From Phenylobacterium haematophilum (GTDB taxonomy: Bacteria; Pseudomonadota; Alphaproteobacteria; Caulobacterales; Caulobacteraceae), in NCBI RefSeq assembly GCF_014196295.1, contig NZ_JACIDK010000006.1:124001-188000 (forward strand): 64,000 nt of DNA, read 5' to 3'. Below, in pieces: positions 16,449 to 25,596 of this stretch (position 1 is its first letter; every line of letters begins with the position of its first letter). A model generated the notes under the pieces. The model made no database searches. It saw only the letters and a program-made list of their open reading frames with translations, and was not told where the DNA came from. A program made the position numbers and the translations under genes.

Positions 16449-16641
16449 TCGCGCTCAGCTTACGAACAGGAGTGCAGCCATGAAGGCGGCGACGACGGCT
16501 GTGGCGGCAAGGCGCCACCAAGGGCGGCGAGTTCGTCGGCTGAAGCGCTATCAGACTTGTATGAAGTAACTCACGTGGTTGGCAAACTTTGGCGAGTGCC
16601 TTCGGGTCAGTTAGCAGTAGCACTTTTCACGCTACTCGGCA

Positions 16642-18240
16642 CTATCCCCACTCCTCAGTGGCCCCCTGTCGCCTGGCGGGAGGCGGAGCCGAGACAGGAG
16701 CCCACTGGGGCTTGTGAAGCGGCTTTGCGAAGTGCCAACCTTGGCCAAGCGCGACGCCGAGGTCGCGGACCATATCGGCGGTCTCCCGATTTTCCACCAT
16801 TTCCGCGACCGTGATGATGCCAAGCTCCGTACAGAGCGCAACGATATGCTTCAGGAGTACGCCGTCGCGCCCCTTAGGCTGCAGAGATTGAATGTAGCGG
16901 CCGTCGATCTTGACGATGTCGATGTCCAGGCCTCGCAGTACATCGAGAGAGGCGGCGCCCGCCCCAAAGTCGTCCAGGCAGACGACATGCCCCTTGGACC
17001 TAAGGCGCTGGATCACCGTGTTGGCGGCGCCCAAGTCCTCAATCGCTTGAGTTTCGGTGACCTCGAGCATCAGCCGGTTTCGTAAGTCTTGGCGAGGGGA
17101 GAGCAACTCATCGAAGGCGGTCATGAAGCGCGGCAACGCCAACGAGCGGGCGCTGAGGTTGACCGCCACTTTGCAGGAGGCAGGTTCGGTCGCCAGAACA
17201 TCGAGCACCATCCGTGCGACCGTGAGGTCGAAGTCGGCGATCATGTCGAGTTCTTCAGCTAGGCGGATGGTGTCCGCGGGACTGGCGTCGGCTTCGAACC
17301 GGGCTAAGGCCTCGAAGTGGTGCAGGCTGGCGTCAGCGAGGCGGACCACGGGCTGGTAGGCGAGTTGGAACTGGCCCGCGGCGACCCGCGCACGAAACTG
17401 GGCGGTATCGCGAACCATACGCTGCACCGCAGCCCTGAAACCTGCCGCCGAAGCCTCAGGGCCATCTTCGATGAACCGATCCAGCACATAGCGCATGGCG
17501 CGGAGGTTCTGCGCCTGGGCCCCGGCCTCCAGGGGCAGGTTGGCGGTGATGGGCTGCACAAGGTCGCCGGTCGCCTTGCCAAGATCGGCCTTGAGCCGCT
17601 CGGGCGACGTCGCCCCAGATGTCAGAATGGCGAACCGGTCCTGGGCGATCTCGGCGCCGCCCAACCCGCCTAGCGAATTGGCGCGCAGTGTGGCCGCAAT
17701 CCGACGGTTCATGCCTGCGGCCGCGTCGGGATCTAGACCCGACAGACGGCCCTGAAGACCCGTCATTTCGATGAGGTCGAGGCGCACATCGAGGCCGGCG
17801 GCTTCGGCCTCGCGCAAGAGTTCGGCGGCGGCCGTGTCAAAATCCGCGGCCGCCAACAGACCGCGGGGCGGCGAGCCTGTCGCCGTCTGCAGTGGAGCGC
17901 CCATGCTGAGAGAGCACGATAGCGGCGCGCCGTCGCTTGGCATTCGGAACACCGAAAGGGAGACGTGGCGAGCAAGCTTGCCGGATGTGGCCAAGGTGAG
18001 GCGAAGTGGCCCCTGGCGCTCTCCCGGGCGGACGCCCTCGAGCAAGGCGGATAGCAAATCCGCATCGGCCGGAGCGAAGAGCGTGGCCCATTGCACCCCT
18101 TGCAGAGCAGCTTCCCGATGTCCGGTGATACGCTCGGCGGCGCCCAAGGCCAAACCGATCTGGCCATCAGGCAGAACGTCGAAGACTAAGTCTGAACCCG
18201 CGAAGGCGAATCCCAGCAGATGCTGTGGCATGGCAGCCAT
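16642..18240 (-). CDS. EAL-domain cyclic-di-GMP phosphodiesterase with PAS-like and degenerate GGDEF regions
   Basis: This 532-residue protein has a PAS-like N-terminus (residues 1-100, VFDVLPDGQIGLALGAAERI), a GGDEF-like region without the active GGDEF loop (about 130-250, DRFAILTSG), and a C-terminal EAL domain (about 290-515). The EAL catalytic set appears present: EALAR, VNLSARS, LEVTET, DDFGAG, KIDG, AEMVE and GQGWHFAKPL. It should therefore hydrolyse cyclic-di-GMP, lowering the signal that favours sessile growth. It starts one base after the stop of the unknown gene at 18242 and so shares its transcript. An EAL gene is unusual cargo for a Tn3-family element. Confidence 0.88.
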   Translation of the reverse strand: MAAMPQHLLGFAFAGSDLVFDVLPDGQIGLALGAAERITGHREAALQGVQWATLFAPADADLLSALLEGVRPGERQGPLRLTLATSGKLARHVSLSVFRMPSDGAPLSCSLSMGAPLQTATGSPPRGLLAAADFDTAAAELLREAEAAGLDVRLDLIEMTGLQGRLSGLDPDAAAGMNRRIAATLRANSLGGLGGAEIAQDRFAILTSGATSPERLKADLGKATGDLVQPITANLPLEAGAQAQNLRAMRYVLDRFIEDGPEASAAGFRAAVQRMVRDTAQFRARVAAGQFQLAYQPVVRLADASLHHFEALARFEADASPADTIRLAEELDMIADFDLTVARMVLDVLATEPASCKVAVNLSARSLALPRFMTAFDELLSPRQDLRNRLMLEVTETQAIEDLGAANTVIQRLRSKGHVVCLDDFGAGAASLDVLRGLDIDIVKIDGRYIQSLQPKGRDGVLLKHIVALCTELGIITVAEMVENRETADMVRDLGVALGQGWHFAKPLHKPQWAPVSAPPPARRQGATEEWG

Positions 18241-18241
18241 C

Positions 18242-19372
18242 CTAGACCACCCAGGCGTTGGAGGCGGCGCTGCTCGACGTCATCAAGCTGTCCTCGAAGT
18301 CCAGGAAGACGTCCATCAACTCTGCGGGCGAGATCATTCGGGCCTTTCCGGGTGGGAAGCGATAGCGCCAGAAACTGATGATGTGCTGGATGCCTCCGAG
18401 GCACTCGCCCAGTTCAGTGAACATGCTGGGGGCGGTGAGCAGGAAGTCTCGAAAGCCCATCGGTTTGCCACCCTCGGTAAGGCCAGCATAGGCCTTGTTG
18501 TAGACATCGAGCAGGGCCTGGACCCGGCTGAGCGCCTGTCCGACGGTATTGTGAATACGCTGACGAGCTCCGGGTAAGTATTGGGTAGCGTCTGGATCTC
18601 TCGGACCGCGAGGGGCGATGGCCGCGATTTCCATGGCGACCTGGCCCACGACGCCGCGCAGCTCTTCCAACTGCCACTTGTAATAGAGGAAGCCCCGCCA
18701 GGCGAAGACGCCATCCAGGTATTCCTTGTCGCTCAGCTTGAGTGTGACCTTTAGCGGCTCGAAGCCGTCCTCCGGTCGGCTGGACAGCAGCTTTTCGACA
18801 AGTCGGCCAGCGCCCGTCGCGGCGCTTGAGCCCTCTTGCGACGACAGCGCAACGAGGCTGGCGATCTCGCCGCGCACGAACTCGAACATCCGCTGAATGT
18901 CGGCGTCCGTGATGCCGAAATACACTCGCGCCGGTTCGATATCGTGACGTCGAAGCTGCTCACGCAGAAGGAACGGATCGAGAGACGGCAGGGAATCGAT
19001 CAGGTCGAGGACAATCCGGTCGCGGCTCCCCGGCCGGAAGTCCTTGCCGAACATCGATTGGACCACTTCGTCGAAATCACGCTGGCCGACGAAGGCATAG
19101 TGCGCACCGGCCCGAAGGTCCTCGTTGTCGATGGGGATCAGCAGCTTCGTAGCCGTCGGCTTCGGCGTCGCGAACATGCTGTATTCGTGTGGCCGCAGCC
19201 TGTGCTTCAGGATGATGCTGCGGTCGAGCAGTCTATGCGAGAAGAACGGCGCCTCGATCAGGGCCGGATCGGCTGGGTTCTTCCGGTGGATAGCCGACAA
19301 GTTGAGAACACGCGCCGAAGAGGCTGACTGCTCAAGGGCCGTCAACCTGCGCACCGTTCGGTCTTTTTCCAT
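18242..19372 (-). CDS. Unknown 376-residue protein, transposon cargo
   Basis: This protein starts MEKDRTVRRLTALEQSASSA with a ribosome site GAGGCGGA. It is soluble, mostly helical, with no membrane segment or signal. Recognisable landmarks are KHRLRPHEYSMFATPKPTATKL and, further on, the segment around YFGITDADIQRMFEFVRGEI. No family is recognised. It is co-transcribed with the EAL phosphodiesterase (one-base gap), so it may sense an input for, or respond to, cyclic-di-GMP. That link is positional only. Confidence 0.75.
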   Translation of the reverse strand: MEKDRTVRRLTALEQSASSARVLNLSAIHRKNPADPALIEAPFFSHRLLDRSIILKHRLRPHEYSMFATPKPTATKLLIPIDNEDLRAGAHYAFVGQRDFDEVVQSMFGKDFRPGSRDRIVLDLIDSLPSLDPFLLREQLRRHDIEPARVYFGITDADIQRMFEFVRGEIASLVALSSQEGSSAATGAGRLVEKLLSSRPEDGFEPLKVTLKLSDKEYLDGVFAWRGFLYYKWQLEELRGVVGQVAMEIAAIAPRGPRDPDATQYLPGARQRIHNTVGQALSRVQALLDVYNKAYAGLTEGGKPMGFRDFLLTAPSMFTELGECLGGIQHIISFWRYRFPPGKARMISPAELMDVFLDFEDSLMTSSSAASNAWVV

Positions 19373-20138
19373 TCCGCCTCAAGTATCTAGCCGTTCGTCA
19401 GGAGGCGGGCCATCACCGACTCCAAGGCTTACCTATCGCAGTGCAGTTCCTGAATGGCGGTGATTAACGAAGCGTAAGCACTGCCCAAAACGTGAGCGGC
19501 CCTGGCGCTATATGGTGTCACAGGGGCAATCTGGAGAATATTGCATCGCAACACGCCTTCTGTCCCGCCGCACAATATCCTGGTGCGCGGGCGTCAAAAG
19601 CGCCTCGTTCAAGCGCGCAATCTTCCTCTCCAGTTTTCCGCCGCGCGCAGGAGAGCAAGCAACAGGTCGTTCGAAGCCGTGGCTGGACGTCGGGGCAGAC
19701 GCCAGTTCTCGTTGGACGGCAGGTCTTCCAGCATGACCGAATGAAAATGGAGGCGAAGAGCATCGGGGTGCTCGCGACCCTATGCGTCGTCGGCGGACGA
19801 GTTCACGCAGGACGCGATGTTCCACGGCGGGGTCTGGCAGCTGGCCTCCAGGGTGGCGAGTGAGTTTGGCCCTGCCATTGTCCTGAACGCGCTCCCAAGG
19901 ACCTCGCAAGACGGGCCGGCGTCACGGTCTGGTGCCGGCCCTGCAGGACGGCCTCACCCAGCGCATGCCGCTCGACTGCCGTGATCAAGGTTCATGTCGC
20001 CCATGCGCGGCCCTTCTGGCGGCCCGTCAGCCGATCGGCCGCATTCGTTGGACCGGAGCTGAGAGCGCCGACGCCGGGTTAGGCCATATCGACGGAGCGA
20101 TCCGCTCCGGAGAGCGCAGCGTTCAAGAAGTCAGTGCG
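19373..20138. other. Transposon stretch without a confident gene
   Basis: These 766 bases between the unknown cargo gene and tnpR contain several short overlapping frames on both strands, none with a family pattern. A minus-strand frame (19508-19909) has one helical piece (KLERKIARLNEALLTPAHQD) but is otherwise unlike a real protein. It may be decayed older cargo. Confidence 0.45.
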
Positions 20139-20693
20139 TCACCCGTCGCTTTGCGGGATACGCGCGATCGTGGCCTTACTGACCCCCAACACTCGGGCCA
20201 AATGGCGAACGCTCTCACCCTTCGCCCGCTCACGGGCGACAAACGCGCGTTGATCAATTGAGAGCTTGTGTCGACGGCCAAGCTTCACGCCGCGAGCTTT
20301 CGCGCGGGCTCGTCCCTCACTGGTGCGCGACCGGATCAGGTCACGCTCGAACTCCGCTAAGCCGCCCAGCACGGTCAACATCAGCCGGCCGTGCGGCGTG
20401 GTGGTGTCCGCCCACGCATCGTGCAGCGACTTGAACTGCGCCTGCTTCTCGGTAATCGCGGCGAGCACGTTGAGGAGGTCCCGCGTTGAACGCGCCAGCC
20501 TGTCCAACCGGGTGACCAACAACACATCTCCATCCTCTAGCGCGGCGACGGCGCGTTTGAGTTGAGACCGATCGGTCTTGGCGCCGGAGGCCGTCTCGCT
20601 GAACACTTTCGCGCATCCGGCGGCTGAGAGCTCGGCGACCTGCGCCTGGACGCTCTGACCGTCCGTGGAGACCCGTGCGTAGCCGTAAATCAT
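20139..20693 (-). CDS. tnpR: Serine resolvase/recombinase TnpR
   Basis: This 184-residue serine recombinase resolves transposon cointegrates. The catalytic serine is in YGYARVSTDGQSV, the active-site arginines in VTRLDRLARSTRDL, and the E-helix region in GGLAEFERDLIRSRTSEGR. The C-terminal HTH (VRHLARVLGVSKATIARI) binds res. Length is typical. It is divergent from tnpA, with the res-like region between them, the usual Tn3-subgroup arrangement. Confidence 0.96.
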   Translation of the reverse strand: MIYGYARVSTDGQSVQAQVAELSAAGCAKVFSETASGAKTDRSQLKRAVAALEDGDVLLVTRLDRLARSTRDLLNVLAAITEKQAQFKSLHDAWADTTTPHGRLMLTVLGGLAEFERDLIRSRTSEGRARAKARGVKLGRRHKLSIDQRAFVARERAKGESVRHLARVLGVSKATIARIPQSDG

Positions 20694-20700
20694 GATCGGA

Positions 20701-20765
20701 TTCTGAGACTATCTTCTGAGACGGGCAAGCGTCTGTATTCATTGACACTGGCCAGCGTCTCAGAA
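20701..20765. promoter_or_regulatory. Probable res site between tnpR and tnpA
   Basis: The 115-base gap between the divergent tnpR and tnpA starts contains the inverted pair TTCTGAGACG (20714-20723) and CGTCTCAGAA (20756-20765), plus a further copy TTCTGAGAC at 20701. Tn3-family res sites contain such dyads for resolvase dimers and also hold the promoters of both genes. Exact subsite limits cannot be fixed by eye. Confidence 0.65.
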
Positions 20766-20808
20766 ATCGTGAATTGTGAGCCGTCGCAAAATGCGGCGGG
20801 GAAATCCC

Positions 20809-23763
20809 ATGGCGCGGCGAAGCTTGCTCACGGGTGACGAACGGCGTCGGCTATTCGAGCCTCCGGTCACTGACCGTGAGGTGGCGCGCTGCTACACGCT
20901 GTCACCTGACGATCTCAAATGGATCGATGAGCGCAGAAGTCCCGCCAACAAGCTGGGCGGCGCAGTGCAGATGGCGTTGCTTCGTCATCCGGGTTTCGGA
21001 TGGTCGCCCGGCCAACCGGTCCCAACGATCGTGCTTCGCTTCCTCGCCGACCAGGTTCACGTCGCGTCCGAAGCGTTGGGCGACTACTCGAAGCGACAGC
21101 CAACTCGTATCGAACACGCTGGCCAGTTGCACGCCCGGTTAGGACTTCGTGTGTTCATCCGCAGCGACATTCGCCCGTCGGTGGCCATCGCCGCCGCAGC
21201 TGCCCGATCGACCGACAAGGGCGGACCGATTGTCGAAGCACTCATTGCCGAGCTGCGTAGGCGACATATTGTTTTGCCGTCGCCCGACACCCTGGAACGC
21301 ATCGGCTTGGCCGGTCGAGCGCAGGCCCGGCGCAAGGCCGCCGAGGACCTGTTGGCGGCGATTTCGCCCTCGCAGTTGGAGCGCATCGACCAGTTGCTGA
21401 ACAACGACCCCAAGCTCAAGAAGTCGCCGCTGGCCTGGCTGCGCGACATCCCTGAATCGCCGAGCGCCGCGAGCATGGCGGCGATCACTGAACGCCTCGC
21501 CTACGTGCGCGCGATCGCCATTGATCCGGCGGTCACCAAAGCGATCCATGAGCGGCGCTTCGAACAGTACGCTCGCGAAGGCGCCGTCGCGCCAGCCTTC
21601 CTGCTTAGCGGCTATGGTGTCGGCCGCCGGCGAGCGACCATGGTCGCCCAACTCATTGAGCTCGAAGCCCGCTTGAGCGACGCCGCCGTCGATGTGTTCG
21701 ACAAGATGGTCGGCTCTCTGTTCGCCAGGGGGCGCCGCGGCCGCGAGCGTAAGTACCAGGCCAGCAGCCGGGAGGTCAGCCAACTCATGCGGCTGTTCAG
21801 CGGCGTGATCGGGGCCGTTGACCAGGCGTGGGCGGATGGCGGCGACGTACTCGACCGGATCGAGACTCAGGTCGGATGGTGGAAGGTCATTGCAGCTAGG
21901 CCCAAGATCGACGCCTTGGCTGCACTGGCGGTTGAGGACCCGCTCGTCAGCGCCGCCGACCGCTATGGCGCGCTGCGCCGGTTCGCTCCGACCTTCCTTG
22001 AGCACATCCGTTTTCGGGCCGGAACGGGCGGCGCGCCTTTGCTCAGAGCGCTGGAAATCTTGCGCGCCCTCAATCTATCCGGCCGCCGTGAGGTTCCGGA
22101 CGACGCGCCGCTTCCGTTCGCCTCCAAACACTGGAAGGCCCTGGTCAAGCCGATCGGCGGCCCGATCAACCGTAGGCTCTATGAAACGGCGCTGGTAGCC
22201 ACGCTGCGTGACCGCCTAAGGTCCGGTGATATTTGGATCGAAGGTTCGCGGGCTTACAAGCGCTTCGTCGACTACCTGCTACCCACGAGCGAGGTCGCCG
22301 CCGAAGCCGAGGCCCTGCCGGTCAATGTCGAGATGGGCCCCTATCTGGCCGAGCGGGCCAGCCTACTGGATCAGCGGCTCGCCAGCTTCGCCCGGCGATT
22401 GGCGAAAGGTGACTTGGTCGGCGTCGCCCTGAACGGCGAACAGCTATCGGTGACCCCGGTGAAGGCCCATGCGCCAGAAGAGGCCAGGTCGCTGGACAGG
22501 GCGATAGATGCCCTGCTGCCACGCGTCCGGATCACCGAACTTTTGCGAGAGATCGATGCCCTGACTGGGTTCTCGACGATGTTCCGAGAGCTTCGATCCG
22601 GAAAGGTCCATGAGAACCCTAGCTGCATCCTGGCCACGGTTTTGGCCGACGCCACCAATCTGGGGCTTGAGCGGATGGCCAACGCCAGCCAGGGCGTTTC
22701 TTACGCACAGCTCGCCTGGACCCAGAGCTGGTACCTGAGCGAGGAGAACTACAAGGCGGCACTGGCCAGGATCATCGAGGTCCACCACGCACAGCCGTTC
22801 GCGAGGCATTGGGGCGACGGCCAAGCCTCATCCTCCGATGGACAGTTTTTCCGCTCCGGTCGCCGGCGTGGTGGGGCGGGCGAGGTCAACGCGAAGTATG
22901 GTCCCGAGCCCGGCTTACGAATCTACACCCACCTTTCTGACATGCACGGCTCGTTTCACACCCGCGTGCTGTCGGCCACCTCATCCGAAGCGCCCTATGT
23001 GCTCGACGGCCTGATCGGACGTGGGGGCGGCGAGCATTACACCGACACCGGCGGGGCGACGGATCATGTCTTCGCGCTGTGTCACCTGCTCGGCTACCGG
23101 TTCGCGCCACGTCTGCGGGACTTGCAAGACCGCCGCCTGGCCATTATCGGCGCGAAGCCTCGCCACAAAATCCTTGAGTCGCTCCTGGGCCGGCCGATCC
23201 GGATCGACGTCATCGAGGAGAACTGGGATGACATCATCCGGCTCGCGGCGTCGATCCAGGGAGGATCGGTCGCACCGTCGGTGATGCTCAAGAAGCTGTC
23301 GGCCTTCAAACGTCAAAACCGGCTGGACATGGCGCTGGCCGAGGTCGGGCGGATCGAGCGAACACTGTTCACTCTGGACTGGCTGGAAAGCCCCGAACTA
23401 CGCCGGCGTTGCCAGGCTGGGCTCAATAAGAGCGAGGCCCGCCACGCGCTAGCCCAGGCGGTGTTCGTTCACAAGCAAGGCCGGATCGCTGATCGCACCC
23501 TGCAGAACCAAGAGCACCGCGCTTCGGGGCTCAACTTGGTGATCGCCGCGATCGCGCTCTGGAACACATTATATATGCAGCGCGCCGTTGAGCATCTGCG
23601 CGCCCATGACGTCGCTGCGCCGGATGAGCTTCTTGCTCATCTCTCTCCGATGAGTTGGGCCCACGTCGGCTTAACGGGAGACTACCTGTGGGCCGACGCC
23701 GCGGCTGCGGGCGGGTTGAGGCCACTGAACGATCCAACCGACAGGCTTTACCGCGCCGCATAG
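20809..23763 (+). CDS. tnpA: Tn3-family transposase TnpA
   Basis: This 984-residue transposase has the usual size of the family. It has the N-terminal DNA-binding region (RRSLLTGDERRRLFEPPVTD) and catalytic-core landmarks ATVLADATNLGLERMA, then QASSSDGQFFRSGR, and WNTLYMQRAVEHLR near the end. The ATG at 20809 is preferred over the upstream in-frame start at 20776 because MARRSLLTGDE fits the family and follows GGGGAA. The reading frame is intact, so the element may still be mobile. The last codons form part of an extended inverted repeat shared with the left end. Confidence 0.97.
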   Translation: MARRSLLTGDERRRLFEPPVTDREVARCYTLSPDDLKWIDERRSPANKLGGAVQMALLRHPGFGWSPGQPVPTIVLRFLADQVHVASEALGDYSKRQPTRIEHAGQLHARLGLRVFIRSDIRPSVAIAAAAARSTDKGGPIVEALIAELRRRHIVLPSPDTLERIGLAGRAQARRKAAEDLLAAISPSQLERIDQLLNNDPKLKKSPLAWLRDIPESPSAASMAAITERLAYVRAIAIDPAVTKAIHERRFEQYAREGAVAPAFLLSGYGVGRRRATMVAQLIELEARLSDAAVDVFDKMVGSLFARGRRGRERKYQASSREVSQLMRLFSGVIGAVDQAWADGGDVLDRIETQVGWWKVIAARPKIDALAALAVEDPLVSAADRYGALRRFAPTFLEHIRFRAGTGGAPLLRALEILRALNLSGRREVPDDAPLPFASKHWKALVKPIGGPINRRLYETALVATLRDRLRSGDIWIEGSRAYKRFVDYLLPTSEVAAEAEALPVNVEMGPYLAERASLLDQRLASFARRLAKGDLVGVALNGEQLSVTPVKAHAPEEARSLDRAIDALLPRVRITELLREIDALTGFSTMFRELRSGKVHENPSCILATVLADATNLGLERMANASQGVSYAQLAWTQSWYLSEENYKAALARIIEVHHAQPFARHWGDGQASSSDGQFFRSGRRRGGAGEVNAKYGPEPGLRIYTHLSDMHGSFHTRVLSATSSEAPYVLDGLIGRGGGEHYTDTGGATDHVFALCHLLGYRFAPRLRDLQDRRLAIIGAKPRHKILESLLGRPIRIDVIEENWDDIIRLAASIQGGSVAPSVMLKKLSAFKRQNRLDMALAEVGRIERTLFTLDWLESPELRRRCQAGLNKSEARHALAQAVFVHKQGRIADRTLQNQEHRASGLNLVIAAIALWNTLYMQRAVEHLRAHDVAAPDELLAHLSPMSWAHVGLTGDYLWADAAAAGGLRPLNDPTDRLYRAA

Positions 23764-23785
23764 TCGATGTTCATCGTTTGTACTT

Positions 23786-23823
23786 CTAAGCGTACTTTAG
23801 CGCACAAACCTTGAGGTGAGCCC
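23786..23823 (-). repeat. Right terminal inverted repeat (IRR) of the Tn3-family element
   Basis: This 38-base repeat starts CTAAGCGTAC and ends AGGTGAGCCC. It pairs with 13703-13740 with one mismatch. It begins 23 bases after the tnpA stop, and AGCT follows directly, matching the AGCT before the left repeat. Confidence 0.93.
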
Positions 23824-24839
23824 AGCTCGTGATGTGCACGTTGGCCCTCGGATTCGACGTGCAGGATCTCAAGCTCGGGATCATCGATCACGACCGATCC
23901 GCCGCCAGCCGCACGCTCGTGCAGGAGCTGACGACCGGCGGAAACTTCGTCCTGACCGACCAGTTCTCGAGCCTAAAGCAAGCGCAAGGCCGTCTGCAGC
24001 GCGGCGCGCTCGACGTGGTGGTCGAGATCCCGCCCGATCTGAGCGCACGGCTGGCCGGCGGCCGCCAAGCGTCTCTGGGCGTGGTGGTGGACGGCTCGAA
24101 CGGCAATGTCGCCGCCCGGGCGCGCGCCTATGTGATCGAGATCCTGGCGCGGTTCGCCCAGGCCCGAGCCGTGGCGTTGCCCGGCGCGCCATCCGTTCCG
24201 GCGGGCGTCCAGTCGGAGGTGCGAGTCTGGTACAATCCGGACCTGACGAACACGCGCTTCATGGCCTTGGCGATGCTGGCCCAGGCGGGGTTGATGTTGG
24301 GGGTGGTGCTGCCGGCCGCCGCCATCGTGCGCGAGAAGCAGGGCGGCACCATTGAGCAGCTTCGGGTGACGCCGATCCGCGCCCATGAGCTGTTTATCGC
24401 CAAGGTGACCCCCACCATCGTCATCTGCACCGGCGCGGTGCTTCCGGCGCTGCTGATCATGACCCTGATGGGCGTGCCCATGCGCGGCGACGTCACGACG
24501 CTGCTGGCGCTCACCGCGGTCTATCTGCTGAGCGCTGTCTCCTTGGGGACCTTCGTCGGCACGATCACCGAAACACTTCAGCAGGCCATGTTGCTGGGCT
24601 TCTTCAGCCTCTTCCCGCTGCTGTTCCTGTCGGGGACCATCGCCCCGATCGAGAGCATGCCCGGCTGGCTGCAAACGGCCTCCCTGGCCAGCCCCCAGCG
24701 CCACTATGTGGATATCGTCTCCGGCCTCTTCCTGAAGGGGGCCGGCCTGGCGGAGCTCTGGCCGCACGCCCTGGCGCTCGTCGGGATCAGCGTGACCATG
24801 TTCCTGGGCGGATGGCTGCTCTTTCGGCGGCAGTGGTAA
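23824..24839 (+). pseudogene. ABC-2 permease (YbhR-like), 3-prime fragment after transposon
   Basis: From 23828 the frame continues the gene begun at 13602: VMCTLALGFDVQDLKLGIID, the periplasmic domain with IIDHDRSAASRTL, then five or six membrane helices (from FMALAMLAQAGLMLGVVLPA to MFLGGWLLF). A GTG at 23829 opens a 336-codon frame, so a shortened protein could be made from a chance start. It would lack the first membrane helix and the cytoplasmic start and is unlikely to work. The periplasmic and membrane parts closely parallel the intact permease at 12508-13602. Confidence 0.85.
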
Positions 24840-24978
24840 CGCGAGGCGGCGCGGCCAGACAACAAAGGCGGAGACGGCCACCGCCTGCGCACCGCTCGCG
24901 CCATCGGATCGACTGACCTACGCACGCGCCGTTGGCGACAGGCAGCATCGATGGGTTCGTCCGAGGCTGAGGGCCCAA

Positions 24979-25596
24979 ATGAAAAATGATGACATGCGTA
25001 AGGGGCCGCTCCGCCTTGCGTCTGGGATGAAGCAAGGGAACCCGTCGTTGCGCCCCGAGAGCCATCCGTCCTTACCGCTGCGGCGCCCCATGGCGCTCGG
25101 ACTCGTCCTGTTGGCCCTGGCGCTGGCGGCGCTGCTCGTTCCCTTTGCGCCGGCCGCCCAGGCCCTGGTCGCCCTGGGCGGAATCCTGCTGGCAGGAGGG
25201 GTCATCGGACTGCTCACCGTCTCCGATGCGGGTGGGGCGGCGCGCGCGCTACGGCTGGGCTGGGTGATCGCGGCGACCCTGACGGGGGCCGCGGTGTTGT
25301 GGCATCATCGCTCAGGCGTGGGCTCCCTGCTCCCATACGTGGGCGGCGGGATCGCCCTGATGCTCGCAATCACGCTCGCCGAGGCTTGGCGTCAGCATCG
25401 ACGTGGCCCGGTGCGTTGGGGCGGGCTGGTCGCGGGCGGCCTGCTCCTGGTCGGGCTGGGCCTGCTGATCGTCCGCGCCGCGCCGCACGCCGGGCTGATG
25501 ACGCTCGGCATGTTTCTCGCTGTCAGTCTCGGCGGCTTCGGCCTGTCGCTGGTCGCGCGCACGTTCATCGACCGGCTCGGCGCCTGGTTCCTCTGA
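24979..25596 (+). CDS. HdeD-like (DUF308-type) membrane protein
   Basis: This 205-residue protein has a hydrophilic N-terminus of about 37 residues and then six hydrophobic segments (first ALGLVLLALALAALLVPFAP, last GLMTLGMFLAVSLGGFGLSL), the layout of HdeD/DUF308 proteins linked to acid or envelope stress. The start ATG at 24979 has no strong ribosome site; MRKG at 24994 is an alternative. It lies downstream of the exporter genes on the same strand after a 139-base gap. The family call is from topology only. Confidence 0.6.
   Translation: MKNDDMRKGPLRLASGMKQGNPSLRPESHPSLPLRRPMALGLVLLALALAALLVPFAPAAQALVALGGILLAGGVIGLLTVSDAGGAARALRLGWVIAATLTGAAVLWHHRSGVGSLLPYVGGGIALMLAITLAEAWRQHRRGPVRWGGLVAGGLLLVGLGLLIVRAAPHAGLMTLGMFLAVSLGGFGLSLVARTFIDRLGAWFL

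Larger units (their letters stand above)
13703..23823. mobile_element. Tn3-family transposon with signalling cargo (10.1 kb)
   Basis: The element is bounded by 38-bp terminal inverted repeats that match at 37 of 38 positions and begin GGGCTCACC and end ACGCTTAG, as in the Tn3 family. It encodes a 984-residue TnpA and a serine resolvase TnpR flanking a res-like region at the right end. The left part carries an XRE regulator, a predicted DNA-binding protein, a receiver protein, an EAL protein and an unknown protein. It interrupts an exporter permease gene, flanked by AGCT on both sides. This is a 4-base direct repeat where 5 bases would be usual. The near-identical ends and intact tnpA suggest a fairly recent insertion. 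Confidence 0.93.

Noticed and set aside
13698..23828. Canonical 5-base target duplication for the Tn3-family element
   Set aside because: The five-base flanks are GAGCT and AGCTC, which are reverse complements and not direct repeats. Only AGCT (4 bases) is directly repeated, and only a 4-base removal restores the permease frame.
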